From positions 6,832,501-6,896,500 of the forward strand of contig CANUEZ040000165.1 in assembly GCA_948099385.1 (NCBI GenBank): DNA of 64,000 nucleotides, in the 5' to 3' direction. Position 1 is the first letter of the stretch. Each line of letters begins with the position of its first letter. Source of the DNA: Fasciola hepatica (Eukaryota; Platyhelminthes; Trematoda; Plagiorchiida; Fasciolidae). This document shows positions 36,801-51,800 of this stretch, in pieces. The position numbers and the translations under genes are program-made. The notes beneath the pieces were generated by a model that worked only from the letters and a program-made list of their open reading frames with translations, was not told where the DNA came from and made no database searches.

Positions 36801-39800
36801 CACTTATGCTTTACACTTTGCAGATTATACTGCTAAACCGTTAGTGCTGGTATGGAGTTGTGCGCAAGTGATAACTGTCTTAATCTTGGTATGGGAAGGA
36901 AAACAGTGAGGACGGAATAGCCTAGCAATTTCTCATGTCATGAGACAGCTGTCAACGCTTTTTATATAGATTACATACATCTGGCATTACCATGAGTCTA
37001 TAGGCAGCAAAGACTTTGGAAATAATCGGGCCGCGTGAGTATATCGTATCGAAGCACCTCAGTACATACTAAATTCTGTCAATGAATTTGACCATTGCTG
37101 TTATTCATAGTTCACGTTGATGGCATTCACAGGCTTGTGATAGCTGAGCTCGATGTTTTGGGTCATAAGCGCTTATCATCCTATCGAAGTGACATCACTT
37201 CTGTGCACTGATGATATCACCCGAACTAGTGATAAAATATTTGCAACCGAAACATCAAACTCAGTGGGCACGTGACTAAGAAACGGCCACTTCTATGTTG
37301 AACGACAAATTTAAAAAAATAGATACACACCAATTCTTGGTTTTGTGAACTATGAGACACAAATTTCTCGGTCTGAAGTTAGTGCCACGTGGCAGAGCCT
37401 TCAAATTTGACCGGGCTGTTCACTGGAGCATCATTCAGTACCACTTTCCCTGATTTGCCCTTCGGATTTTGGTTGAAATCATTCCGAATGACACTCAGTG
37501 CAGTACCACAGGGGTTCCTTTTTAAAGTCGTTTGTGTTACCGGGTAAAACGCGGTCATCAAAGAATTTGCTAAGGAAGTACGAAATAGGTTCAATCGAAC
37601 GAAGATAATGAGAAATAGGTCGAGAAAAAAGCACCTTGTGGGTGGATGAGCGAGTCTTAGATGATATCCTGATGGAAAATGTCAGACCCCTGAGATATTA
37701 TCAAGCAATGTGCGTTCTTCATTGGGGAAAATCGATAATCTTATAGAAATTACTGTATGCATCTAGCGTGCCTCAGGCTCCTTCCAGACAAGCTATTATC
37801 CAGCAGAAAGTATACAGGAACGCTAAAATTATCATGCTGCAAGAGTCATGCTGCACACAGATATCGCTGATGGTGTTGTGCACATAAATGGCTCTCGCGC
37901 ATTACGAGCTGATCGTCCCACGAGGCTTCGTGATCACAATGGTAGACTCAACACTTAAGTCAAAGCAAGATACAGCAATGTCGTCACTTTGGTTTTCTGA
38001 AGCTCGACCGGAAGTCCAAGTTGTCACTATATCAAAAGCAAGCCATATTTTCTGGGCCAGTTTTGATCACTGCTCAGTGGTAACATTTGCCTAACCCCAG
38101 ATACAACGGCAACTGGGCTTAGAAGATTTTCTGATCTCCTATTGACTTCAATTATCTTGGGCTTAGGTGACTCCCTCTGCATATTCAGCGGTGTCTTTAA
38201 CAAATCTGACGCATCATTTCTTACGACAGTCGGTTGGTTGAAATCTGGTAAATTTTACCACCCCAAATAACGCTTGCCCAGAATTTGTTTTCACAACTCA
38301 AGTACGCTTATGGGTGACTCAACAACGTGCAGCACTCAGCAGTTCCGATTCCTCCATTCTGAATGTTCGAAGATACAGGTTATTAGGAGAAACATGTAGA
38401 AATGTCAGACGAAGAAACTGCTCTTTTGAAAATCCAGCACATTTACAAACAGTAGTGAACTCCACCGATTTAACAGTGTTATACAATCAAAATTTCTCAA
38501 TGTTTTGTGAGAATCTTATTGAAATACTTAATCTATGTTTACAGAATTGTTATCCTTTCGAAACTACCTATGTGCTGACAGATAAAATCCCTCCCATCTA
38601 CGTGAATAACTATGTAGAAAAAACGAACAGGTCTAAAGAACAGTCGAAAATTTGAGGTACAGCGGGCAACTTAGCTGATGAAGTCGGAAATTCAAAGTCT
38701 AACTAAGCTATATGTAGATACCATCCTGAGAAACTCCATTTGTCGAGACAAGTGGCGTGCTATGAACACGCTTTTTGGGGATGATTCAAAGATCGGTAAA
38801 CTGTTCCGTTGACGTAAAAAAGCTCAACAAGGATTTTGGTTAGTTTTCTCACTATGTCTGTCTGGTTGTCTACAGCAGGACTACTGAGCCATTTCAAATC
38901 GAGCCCACGGCTGGTCAGAAGAAGAGGTCCAGTAATGCTTCAGGTCCCGACGGTCTGTCATCTGTTGTCCTGGAGGTGTGCGTTGGTGCCCTCTCGGGCC
39001 ACTTGGCGGATATTTTCAGTTGTTTTATGAGAAGCAGTTGGATTCGTAACATGTGAAATGCTGTCCCAAAGAACGAGCGTGGTACGTACCACCGCATTCC
39101 ATGTACATTTGTGACCCTCAAGACGCTGGAGAAATGTCTGCTGGCACACGCCACTGAATGTGCAGAAGATATCTATTAGTATACATACAGATTGTCTCAA
39201 TCCACTCTTGGTGCCATAGCCTACTCAGTAAAATCTGTTGTGCCAGCTTTACAAAAGAAATGTAAAATGGTTGAGATACTAATCATGGACTGTAAAAATG
39301 ATTTCGGCTTTCTCTATAAATCAGCTTTGCTCAATCAGTTATCTGAATCAGGATTTGATCAGAGCTCAAATAAACTGATTCGGGTCGTATGCTCTCTGGA
39401 CCTCATAAATGCATTTCCCAGTTTGCAACCAATTCCATTACTCCCCATTGATTTTATGTCTCTTTGGTAATCTTTTATGGCTTGATGAAAACTGCCTTCC
39501 ACCTGATTATTTGGTCCATATTACACATCTCTAGATATGGTGGCATATCCAGAGTTACTCTTCTTGAAACTGCCAAAAACAAACACTTCTGTGCTTGTGA
39601 TAGATTTGCTTCCATAATTCTCACCGATTCCCTTCACCCCCCCCCCCCCTACAGGGTGAACTTACAAGGGCTGGATCCACATTCTCCACAAGCTCTAATT
39701 TCAAGTTGCTGTTTACCTGCATTTCTGCATATCGTAGATCTGGTTTGCCGTATCTAGCACATCTGCTTGCCGATCGCAAGAAAGTTTCCTCAGAAAAGCG

Positions 39801-42800
39801 GCGCTGCTTGAATCGTAATCTTTTATCTCTTCTGTGCTCCCTTCCTCCGTTGAAATTGTGCCTTATTATATCTGCAGAAAAGATAAAAATGACCGTACGT
39901 AATACAGCTACTGACTTGGACTGACATAACTTCACTTGATCTCTCTCTTTCAACTCATCTTTTCACAGAATTTGGAAGCATTGAAGAAGTATTCCACTTA
40001 TGCAGCATTTTGGACCGGTTGTGATCTGATTTCGGCGAATAAAACAAACACGGTGTGTGACATCCATTTGGACAGAAATAAGGCGAAAAATGCAAAAGTC
40101 AACTACAAATCGCATACCTTTCTCGGTATCGTTAAAAGCTCACTGCAAAAGTACTCCCCAATAGAAAAGGATGTTTACTATTACGGATCTGTAACATCTG
40201 TGACGAGTAAGTGTTTTTGTTTTGAAAAGAGTGGGGGAGGAGTTCGTTCTTGCAGAACCTCCTCAAGCAAAGGGAATTGTCAGTCAGAGTGCAAAACCCT
40301 AAATTCTTAAAATGTATTGCTGACACGAGAAGCCTGAATCTTCGATAATGGAAAATCTACTTGCATTTTTCACGTGCAAAGTTGAACGTCAAGAGCCGGA
40401 ATAGAACCGGTGACAATTCGTTACCGGGCAGATGCTCTACCAGGACTAAGACTGTGTATCATTGGAATAGTGGTTCGCGCATCATCGGATATTCACGTGA
40501 GTCATTTTCACCCGACTGACCGAAGCACGATAGCTCAGTTGGTAGTGCATCTGCCTCGTAAGTGAAATGTCGCCAGTTAGCTTCCGCTTCGTCAATGGGC
40601 AAGTGAACTTTCCATTATATAAGAAACCGTATGTGTTATTACTCTATGCTCTGAGTGTTTCTTTTCAAAGTAGATTTCCGGAAGAACAACCGAATTTTGG
40701 TGTTTGATGAACCAAGATTCCTCTTTTGAAAGTGCTTTTGTTAGTTGTTTTGCTTCATTGTTATATTCTAATGTACTCAATGCGAACATTCGGAAGCGGA
40801 GTGGAAACAGGCTCGTATTGATTATTATAGGTGAGGTAATGACAGAGGTGACGGTGGTAAAATTGGGAGGAATTATGACGGTCACACATAAATACAGACA
40901 CACGCACAAAATTCACTTCTGCTAATTAAGGGTGAATGATCAGATTAGTCAAAGAAATATCATTTGAGGCATAATGTACTCGACCGAAAACTCTCAGCAA
41001 TATTATACATTATTGACAGTGCCATACTTATTTGCATTCAGACCCACCTGAACCAAACCTCCTGCCATTGTCAGTATGACTGCAAATCGAAAAGGCCCAC
41101 TCTTGATGCTGCCGCTTCCGTAATGCACTACTTATTTACTCGTATGAGGCTATGTCCCAAGAGGGGAAGAGGCGGCTTAATGTACATAACGGGCTGCGTT
41201 TGCCCACGAACGATTTTCATTGGCGAGATCGGAACACTGGGTGATCCAGTTCTGGTTCCATAGACGATCTCCGCATACAGGCAGAAGTCCCAATCGCTCG
41301 ACTTCCGAATGGACAATGCGGATCCAAGTTTTCAGTTGTCCTTCGAGGCTGCAGTGCACAACTTGGCATTAAATAGGCGATAGGCAAAGTTTTAAGATCT
41401 TGTTGTTCGGGCGTCGTTCTTGTAGTATTATTTTTCACTGTATTATATTTTGTTCCCTGTGTAACCATTCCCAGACTGTCCTACCCCAGTTTTTGGAGTG
41501 CGTGTGTGTCAGGCTTGAAGTTAAGGAGATTGTAACCGAAGTGTGTGAAAGATGAGCACATGCAAAATACGACCAGTTGGGTGTCAAAAACGTGGCGCAG
41601 GAACAGAGATTCACTGAGGCTAGTGGACGTATGCCATATGGTCAGGTTTAAATGACTGCACGGGGTCGGGGTACGAATACAAGGAGGACCCGTTGTACAA
41701 GCACATCCAGCAAAACTGATCCTGGTCAAGTTTATAAAAAGGAGCATTAAGTACCAACGGTCCTTGGGTGCTGGAGAATTTAGTATTATTATTAGTATTT
41801 CTATTATCATCATCATTACTTATGTTGTTATTGATAATAATACTCCTTTGGTTTGAACCATTAATTGCTTCCTCCACGTAGGCTCTAGTAGTACCCTGTA
41901 CAAATGTACGCTGTGTTAAGAACGTATGGGTGCGGCTGGTCAGCAGAGCCGATAACTGCAGTCTCAGAGCCATGGTTGACCGAAAACAACCATTTTCCAC
42001 AACTCGAGTTTCTTTTCTATCGATAAGTGTAATACTGAATATAATGACTATGCTGAACCCCGGGATATAACTACCAAAATATAAGAACTACACATCAGTA
42101 TGGAATGTAAAGTATTACTCCATACACGAGGAACCGCGTAAAGTAAAAATGTGCAGTGTAACAAAAATAACACAATAACCCAACGCAGATTGAGTGAATC
42201 CCGGAAATCTCACCCGATGCACACTGAACTGAAATAGGGATGTTTATAAAATCTTAGTGTAATTGAGGGAATTCTTTCAGATCTTTTGATAGGTGTTTGT
42301 TCAATGTGATTCCCCGATTCAGTTGTATCTAACTCAAAATTATCAGTTGGTGCAACGACTGGTGACGTGATACTAGACTGATCTCACTGATTGACCGGTA
42401 CCTGGTCAGTTCCATGCCTATGACTGAACAAATCATCCAAATCCACAACGGTGACCATCCGGGTGCTGGTACGTGAAATGGCGATTCCGCTTGCTGGCCG
42501 AGAATCATTTTCTCCAAAATAACTCACATTAGCATTAAAAAGTACACACGAAATTGATTACTAATCTTTGGCATTTAAATAACTGAGGAGGACATTTACC
42601 GGTAACGGTAAGTGCACTTTTATGATATTGCATGATGAAATAGTCAGTTGCTGGAATAATTCCGAGGAATGGATGATGGTCAACAGAATCATTTGTACTC
42701 TTCAGCGTGCGTACAAAATTCACCGCATGACCGTTAGACTTTGGATGAGGAGGAGTAGTGAACACATGTTTACATTCAAGTCCTTTCATTCACTCATCCA

Positions 42801-45800
42801 GTGATTTATCAGAAAAATGTGTACCATTGTATGTGATTAGCACAAGCGGGAATCCTTTTTTTCTGGACGTTTTTCTAAGCGCGGTCCGAATGAAGTGTTT
42901 CATAGGCGAAGTTATTATGCATACCTCTGGCCAGTGGGAAAAGCCATCAATGGTAAAATGGTCACAGTATCTACCCAAGAAGGGTCCGCAACTGTCGACA
43001 TGTATTCGCTGCCATGCTTCACATGGTCCTGGCCAATTGATCCACTTAGACAAATCTGAATGCGTCTTATGTATATGTTGATCGCAACTCTCGGCAGTGC
43101 GTGGCTCGCAAAGAACATTTAAACTACGAACTGAAGGTCCTGAATGAGAAACCAGTGATTGGCAGTCGACTAGATCAGAACCACGCAAGAGCCGACTGGT
43201 GGAAGTGCATAGGTTCTGTTAATCTGACCAGTCATACTGGTTGCACTAATATAGGTAACTGGGGAAGATAATCAAGATTTTGCCGTGAAATGACCAATTT
43301 CACATTCCCGGTGTCAACAATTACTGCAGGTTTGCTATCTTACGGAGAAGACAACGTTTGCCTGCGTGTGAGAATTTCACCGGTAAAACAGATAATGCAA
43401 GTGCGGAAAAAGTGTTCTCATGTCGAATAGTGTCTAATGACGAATGGTTCATCAGTCGATATGCTTGACTATTTTCACAAACATCTAACGTGGCCAAACT
43501 TACCACAGGCGAAACAGGGTACTCGTCTGTGTGGACATGCAAAATGGGAGTGAAACTGATCGCATGAGACGCCGTTGCCCAAGTTCAAAACTTTAGGAAT
43601 GGATTTCGAGTTATCCGATCGTTGAGTTTGTGTCTGATTTTCGCGATAACCGGTTGGCTTGTTCATAGGCGGTAATTTTCGGTTGCGTCTATCGCCTTGG
43701 TCTTTAGTAGAATTGGGCCATACTGACACCGATATACAGCGATAACAGCTTTCACGTTGTAATACTCTTCAAAAGTGTGACATATGTGTCTAAAAGTCTG
43801 ATCAGCTTGAAGAATTGGCTTACGTCGCGAATTTGGTAGGTTAATTCCAATCATCAAACGATAGCGTATTTGGCTTTCCAGTTGAATGTCATATTCGCTC
43901 TTCAGTGCTTGCGTCTGAAGTTCAGCAGTGCACTTAATTTTATCTCATCCCATTACATTTGACGTAATTACTTACATCGTTTATTTTTCTTTTTTTGCAC
44001 AACAGATCTAGTTAAGGTGTCGTTTTTGCAAGAATTAGGCAACGATATATTTTGTCATATACAAAAAAGAGATAGAAAATATATTTATCATAGGAACAAG
44101 TGCTAAATGGGCTCACAGAATTTCATCCATCTGCTCTCCAATAAAGTAGCTAGGCTGTCTGGCTTTCAGTAAATATCTCTTAAACCGATCGGAAATTATG
44201 AACATTTACTATACCGTGCTCATGTGACCCTAACTTTCAAGTCACTCACTCCAAATAAATCAAACAATTCTCCCCGATAAGGTTGACATTCACCACCAGT
44301 TGGTTGCTGAACTGTTAGACGGCATAGTTTTCCCCAAAATATGTTCACCTCGGTTTTGCCTCTTTCCACTGGGTAGACTCATGGTAGACAATTCAGAAAA
44401 AAAGAGATATTTACACTGGGGTCAGCATACATTTATCAGCGATGGAAATCACCTATGACGAACCTTATTTTCATTGGTTTTACATTGACCCAGTCAGATT
44501 TCAGTCAGATTTCGGACGTCTGAAATCCAGACTAGTCTATCATGGTTACCAACGGATGGCAGCAAGGCTAACCTTACTGATATGGAGTTCTGTAGAATTT
44601 TGTACTCTAGTCTTTCGTTATGATGTACCAAGAACACATCAGGAGAGAGGAATTGAATACGAGAAAACTGGTCAGTCTAGCGAGTCTCGACAGCACCGGT
44701 AAAAGCTGGAAGATGTTCAAAGCTGTTGGTAATACCAGAGTTTGACTGTAGTACAAGAAGCTCAAAAATTCAGCTGTGCAAATTCAGAGGAGGGCCAAGA
44801 GAACTTAGCCCTGTCTAAAGGAGATAAATAAGACCCAAAAAGGCACCACCGGTGAGTACAAGCGAAGGTTCTATTTAGGAATGGGGTGTGACCTCTGGTT
44901 TTGAATGATGCGAGAAGTGTGTGTAATGAAGATCAAAGCAAAGCGGACAATTTAAGCCTATACCTTGGTGAAGAACAAGCGTTGACCGATTCGCTAATGT
45001 GTACACCTACCATTTCACACGTGAGAGTTATGGAAGGGGAGGCACAGTAATAACTAAAAAGACCGAACACGGATCAGTCGGCGGGAACCGAAGACATGCA
45101 ATTAGCCATCAATAAACCACTAGTAGCTATGAGCAGTCGACGTGTCTGTCGTCCCTTCTATGCCTCTGTTAGTCAGTGGATATAGTCGATGGACATGGAG
45201 GTGGCTGCCGTGACGGCTTTCCACAAGGGTGGTTCACAGTCACAGCCACAGGAACAGGAACAGAACTACCGTACTGTGAGTCTCATCTGCATTACCATTA
45301 TACATCTCGAGCTATTGGTAAGAGAACACATCTGTTAACATTTGGTGGACCACTTTTTCCTTCGCAAAGTACAGCTTGAGCTTATGCAGGGAGGCAGATC
45401 GCGTTTCTCTAACCGTATGGGCTTCTTAGAAGAAGTCACTACAAATCTGAACGAGGGAAAGTTCGTGCAAGTCTGGTATCTAGACTTCGTAAAGGTTTTC
45501 ATTCACTTAAGCACTGCCGGCTGATGGACAAGCGGAAGAGCCTTGGGATGGAAGGACAGTGGCACTAGTTGATTTTGCTTTCCTGTCTAGCTGTTCCTGT
45601 TCCACTTTATAGTGAGATCAAGCAGTTCAAACCCCTTAACTGGTAACCAGCAGATTACGAAAGGGGTCTGTTCCAAAGCCACTTCCTTTCTTTTCCTAAA
45701 TAAATGAACTAGCATGAGATCTGTCTCCACCATATTTTACTTTTGCAGATGACCTAAAAGGTGCGGGATCAAGAAACCACAATGGGTTGGTAGGGGAACT

Positions 45801-48800
45801 TTCACTGGGGTGGTAAAGTAGACAAACATATAGGGTATGCATTATACTAAGGAAAAAGTTGCCTACGAATCAGAGCCTCAGAGTGACTGGCGATAACAGG
45901 ATCAAATAAACCGTTCATTGTTCAGATAGTACAGCAAACAACGGACAGTAATTTACAACTACAGAGAGGCTAAAGGATGTAAACTACCTCGCCATAAGGC
46001 GAGGAAGGAACTTTCGGTTACGATCAGCAATTTCTTGTAGGGAGACAGAGGTCTTCATACTTTTTTAAAAGGCAGTAGCTAGGCTGCTTTGAGAGTAACA
46101 CATACAGACCTGGGGGCTTTTTCTTGAAAGAGGATTCAGCTTGTTCAGAAGACCTGCAATGGCTGGCCATTCGCATGTTCAAAGGAGAACAAGGGAAGTC
46201 AAACCATCAAATAATTCATGACAGTATACTTTTCTCATGAGCAATGATAAGGCTCAGGGGTTCTCACTGAGTTATTTCAAATTTTAAATTGTCTATTTTA
46301 ACTGCGGTTTGATGATATGTTTGAGCAAACCACCAATTAGAGAGTGAGAGAAATTTTACAAAGCTGTAAAAGACACTCTCTGGTTTAAATGCGCGAAGGC
46401 ACGTCTCTAGCAATGGATTAAGTGGGAGGCTGGAACAGGGTGCTTGAAGTTATGTTTAGAGTATTATATATTTTAGAAGCTTCTGGATGCTAAGTAGAAT
46501 GAGACATTGCCGGAGTTGGAATACTGGAAATTATGGAGAAGTATGGTAAACTGCCCACTGCGCGACTTAGGAGTCAGTACCTACTAACTGGGACACTTAC
46601 TGTGATGATACGCACATTTGTCTCTCACATTGAAGATGATAGTGGTTTTCTGCTCCTTTCTCTTTCAGCAAAATTAGGGAAATGGACCACTTTTTGTGAA
46701 AAATTACGGAACCGATTCAGAAAGTCGTAAAAGTTGATGCTGGTCTCTTTACGTACCTTTGGAAGAATTCTGAACGCCTGACTGGTCCCGGTCACTACCA
46801 CTTCTGTGCAACTTGACCAGGAAAACCCTGACCTCTGTCTTTCCCGATTCGGAAACTCAGGCACTTTCGGGTACCGCAGTCAGTCATTTTCAAGTTCGTT
46901 TATCAAATGGTGCGTTCTCCTCTGGTGTTCTATTTTCCTACAGTTTTTTCTGCTTTCCGAAACAAAACCTGAAAGCTGTGAGCCGTGGCTTGGCAGTTAT
47001 ATTCGCGTTGCATCTATCGTCATTGACACTCTTTCGGCTGAACACGTTGACCAGTATATTGAGGCTTGTTTGAACCTAGCTCACAAAACATTTCAGAAAA
47101 CCAATCATCCGTTACACGAAGACTTACCCTGTTGTCTCTCCCAGTCATCCTCCAGTTCCGCATTGCGGAAACTTTCTGTAGTGATTCTGTCCCATTCTCA
47201 TGCAGTTCGAGAAAACCCATTTGGACCAATCAGTGCTCATTTGTTCAATGTATATTCCAACCAGCAATCACGCATTTCCGCCCACAAACAAATGCACCAC
47301 ACGCGTATGACTCATTTTAGTCCAGCCATGAATACTGATTATCACAGTACTCGTGTCTCGCGCACATGATCTGCTTCCATATCACGTGACAGTGTATAGA
47401 AAGTTTGTGCCCACCGGTCGCCTTGTTAATGGCCCAATACTTGTGCGTAAATGTTCCGTTACGTATTTCATCCCGACATAAAAGCCGTATTTTACATATT
47501 AAAGGAACAATACATTTTAGTGCCGGTTTGTGTGTCTTCTGATTTCATTTCGAGCAACTCGGTCATTACATTTTCCTTACTGTGTCTGGTACTGATTCTA
47601 AAAAATGGGATTGGGAGGGGGAGACAAAAATTGAGTTGCTTGAAAATCTTTATAATTAGACTGGTAGTCTTTTACTCTCTCATTTATTGAAACAGGAAAA
47701 TTAAAACTGGTCTGTGCATATGCACCCAAATATTTTGACATTTGCAAAATCTTGTTAATGCTTTGTTTTACTCTTGCGTAGGTTGAAATGAACTTGGGAT
47801 CTCATAAGTTTTCAGCTCAAATAAAATACGAATATGAAAGCTCAGCTTACTAGTGAAGACTCTGGAAGCACTGCAAAGCTGTTTTACTCGTTTTAGGAAT
47901 TATCGGGCAGTGCACACACCCCACTCCCCCCATGGGGACTCGAACTCGGGGTGAACGGTAGTGAGTCGAATATCTTAGCCAGTGAGTGGTGAATCATATA
48001 ATGTAAAGTCTAATCACCTACTGCTAGCACTTACATAGTAACCAAGCTCTCTAGGATGTTTAACGGAATGCCTTCGTTGTATCTGTGCACCTACAGAGAA
48101 GTCGTCCATCATAAGACTCACTCGCTGTGCTCTGGTAACACCGAAAGGCGGGAGCGGAAGGGCACTATATCATGCGGTATATTAGTTCAATACATCTTTG
48201 CGAGTCAACCCGGATAGCCTTGTGACTAAAATGCCGGGCTCAGAACCCTCATTTTCACAAATATGCATGAGTGAATGTTTTGTGACACTAAGTGAGGCAG
48301 AAAAATTTCGCGTTCAGCAATGTTGTACTAGCAACTAAAGTCTTTCATCACTTACATTATTGTCTTCGCGATTTGACTCATTCAGCTCCCAAATGAGTGA
48401 TGCTGCGCAGTATCAGACAAAGGCGGGAAACTGTAAGACGGGATTATTTGTTGAATGAACTGAACTCGACTGAACTGAACTGAGCTGACAGCAGGAAATT
48501 ATACACTTATTCTACCTTGGGTTGGTCCATTCTGTGAATAGGTTGTTGGATATGATTTGAGTACGTAAATCTCATTGGCTCCGTTTATACGACGAAGTGA
48601 TCGCTGTTTTCTGAACTAACTGGTGTCGTTTTAACTCCGCCTTCTCCTACTATACCGTATACATACAGGTATTTTATCTTTATGGTAGCTAAAAGTAAAC
48701 GAAATGTTTGCTTCCGGCAGATATGCCTTCTGTTCTTCTGAAGAACAAATCTTACCTATTCCCCTCCATTTTTAAAATGACTATCAGTTATACGAGGTAC

Positions 48801-51800
48801 TGATTTCATCTTACTGTAATCCAGATGTGGCGCAGACTATGGGAGTTTCTGTACATGCCGACTATTCAGATTCAGTTCGAAGGATCACCGCTGTTTCGAA
48901 GCACTCGTAAGCTGGTTCGAAGAACAGCGCAAGAGCCTCCTCCACGCCTGATGGGTGATTCGTCTCCGAATTCCACATTTCCTCCTAAAGATATATTAAT
49001 ATGAATTCTCCAGGGTTTGCGAATAGCTACTGTCGAGCTGGATTTTCTCTTCGGACCCTGGCTCACTTTTCCCCCAAAATCTACATATATATATAAGCAG
49101 GTTTTCCTTTCCCCAGCTCAGAGAGCTTTGCAACTCGGGACATCCCTGCTGTCATAAATGAGAGGTTTCCACTTGTAATCGGAACCTATAACTTGAGTAA
49201 AATTCCTTCACAAATTGCTTGTGACATGAAAACCGATCAATAGCACATTGCTGAGCATCAAAAATGAGGCCTTACTGACCAAGATATTTGCATTCCTAAA
49301 CCACTTCTGTGGTTTTGCGATCCTTTCACGGGAGGTTTTAGTAGGGTTTAACACCGCCTCAGGCAAATTTTCAGGGATAAGTTAATTGATCTGTTTCATA
49401 CCTGAAGTCTGTGTACATATTTCATATACTTTTGGGTTGACACATCAGCACGCGAAGTTTCATCTATCCTAATCGTTTGGTTCGAAAGTAATCTCAGAAG
49501 AACAGAAAAAACAGAATGAGCCGAAAAACCATTTCTGAGACAGTACATTCTAGATCGGAACGGCTGTATCTACTTTCCAAAAGTGGTTTGTTTCTGTTTA
49601 AACCTGTCCGTCTTACACTGACCTCTCCCACGTGACAATGGTCTCCATATTGAGGGACGCGTTACAACCCATTCAACACACTTTGTCACGATTGTCTAGT
49701 GATCCTTATCACGGACATGCCCCCATATCTGTACTTCAGTACCCGATGAATGGGCACGCGGAATTTCATTTTTTACGATCCTGCATCAGTGGTCGCCTGC
49801 TGACGATGGCGATATGTGTTGTTCTAAGGCTTTAACACGAAGGTACCTCTTCGACTCGTTAGTTTGTCCTCGGTTGCAGTTGTCCAGCTGAGTAATTGTT
49901 GTTGAAACTCCATATAAAATCAGACGTTTGCACTCAGTAGGCTTCGGTTTTTGAATGTCTGCTGAGGAGTTTCGCTGAAAAGATACTCTTTTCTGTGGTT
50001 GATGGCACCTGCCCGTAGCGTCATCCACTCAAGTCAAGTCATGCCGGTGAACGCTTCAGTGCACAGTGTACGGTGAATTGTCAGCACTGACACCGTTTGC
50101 AGAGGAATCCGAAAGAAAAGGTTGTAAGAGCTTATTGGGAAGTGCAAAGGAAAGCGTAGAAGTCAAACAAAGCAGTTCGTACAATTTGATTACCAAGGGA
50201 ATTGAATAGCGAGATGGTAGTCGAGTAGGTGGGAGAAGTAAGGAATGAGGCTATTCGCTCATGTAGACATGTATGAGTGAAGTATTTTAGAACTTCGAAC
50301 AAGAGGAGAAGAAAGAGATGAATTTGGAGAGGGTGGGGATGAAGACAACGAATTGTGTCGGGAAGTTACCTGTTTGTGAATTTGTCACAAGCACTGAAGT
50401 ACTTGATGATGATAGAGTGAGTGAAAATATCTCTGATAGTGCTCCGGCAGCGGGAGAATAATTTCTGAGATTTGGTTATAAGATCCAATTATAGCGTCAA
50501 GAGTGGATCTTTTTCTGTAGGTATAATGACGAGGGTAGGAACGTTAGCTCTGGTAGGTTTGAATGCGACAAAGTATGGCATTCTCAGTAACTTTTTGTGT
50601 TTCTGATAGCTGTCAAAATAAAATGTTATTCTGTGCCAGTGGAGTTGGAGCCATTGAAAACTGGAATGTTGGCGACTGGTAGCCAAAATTCAACGACTGA
50701 ACCATCACACAAGGACTAGTTCAAGAAACTCACAACTGGTTTCGCAAACTGGGCAGCCGCTAGCCTAAGAATGGCAAGGAAGAGATGGTCCGGAAATGCA
50801 GGAGACGAAGCTTCATATTTGAGAAAAAGTTTAAGTACCATTTTTCAATAATCCAAATGTGAAGTCGGCCAAAAACCAAATACAGGCTGATTCACAGTGG
50901 CTATTGCTGCTGTTATTTTGGGCAGGTAAACTGTAATCTGTATGCGATGAGGCGTCGTAGCTCAGCTGGTAGAACGGTCGCGGTACTAAAGTATGAGTGA
51001 CAACCATGTGTGGTTTCGAGTTTAGTCAGAGTCAACGACATTTCAACATTCACAGCAGTTCAGAAAATAAGTTTTCAAATCTCTCAAACTCCAGTAGAAT
51101 TTCATCACGTCGGAAGTAAGGGGATGTTCGAAGTCTGTAAGCAAACAGTGAGATAGATGTATATAAATAGCTTGGAGTTGATCCATTCCAATATCATCGT
51201 TCCAAGGTGTACTTTTCTGACCACAGGGGAAGATTTACTCTGTGCCACAGAAATTAGAGATTCTTGGTTCTCAGGAATTTTTCAGCAAACGGCACTTCCA
51301 AGAGTTTCAACTCCGCCTTAATCAGGTGCGGGTATTGCTCAACTTCTATACATCAGAAAGACTTTTATGTGTGTTTATGCCTTCTGATAACCTTCAGTAA
51401 TAGTAGTGCAACTCTGCCACCGGAGACAAACAGATTTCCAACTGGGCAACAGATATCGAAGATAGCCTTTTGGGGTATTGGTAAGGCTTTCAGCCACTCT
51501 GAACACTGAACAAGTGGAAAACCGTGAAATGGCAATGCCGACGATTGCGTTGAATCGAGTAACATTGTTGAGCGAAAGGGTACGAATTAGAAAAGTTACA
51601 TGAATTGTTTGTGTGAGGAATCTTTCAGCAGGGTGTTATTACTTTTTAGGCTTAAGAAGAAGTGAATGTAAATTAAGTAAGGTAATTAAGTAGAGATAGA
51701 CTTTTCAACCCAAGGGAGAACAAATGAGGATGAATGGTGATTATTTTATCCAGGACAGAATTTTCCCTGCTGAGGAGATTGCTGTTGTATGGTAACCAGA

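Larger units (their letters stand above)
39474..40943 (+). repeat. Segment duplicated in inverse at 61391-62893 (source copy)
   Basis: The block runs from the LINE C-terminal region through intron 3, exon 4 and intron 4 sequence, including a SINE pair. Its reverse complement can be followed continuously in 61391-62893. At the LINE end, matching blocks run out at a TTTTCATCAA stretch. This copy is probably the original because here the LINE continues upstream into its reverse transcriptase, whereas the other copy has only this piece. Confidence 0.85.
42224..43930 (-). mobile_element. Ty3/gypsy element, internally deleted (minus strand)
   Basis: In transcription order (43930 down to 42224) come a gag remnant with a zinc knuckle, a short unassigned stretch, an integrase, the end of pol (VVDLDDLF-like, in frames broken near 42450) and then the LTR. 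Protease, reverse transcriptase and RNase H are missing, and I find no 5' LTR. The copy lies in intron 4 of the SEA gene, antisense to it. Confidence 0.8.

Noticed and set aside
40524..40575. tRNA gene
   Set aside because: D-arm is convincing but the T-arm is broken and the sequence is duplicated inside a repeat block with a second head opposite.
41481..42000. Host gene on the minus strand (111 and 126 codons)
   Set aside because: The sequence recurs at 59.3-59.9 kb directly after gypsy pol sequence and behaves as an LTR.
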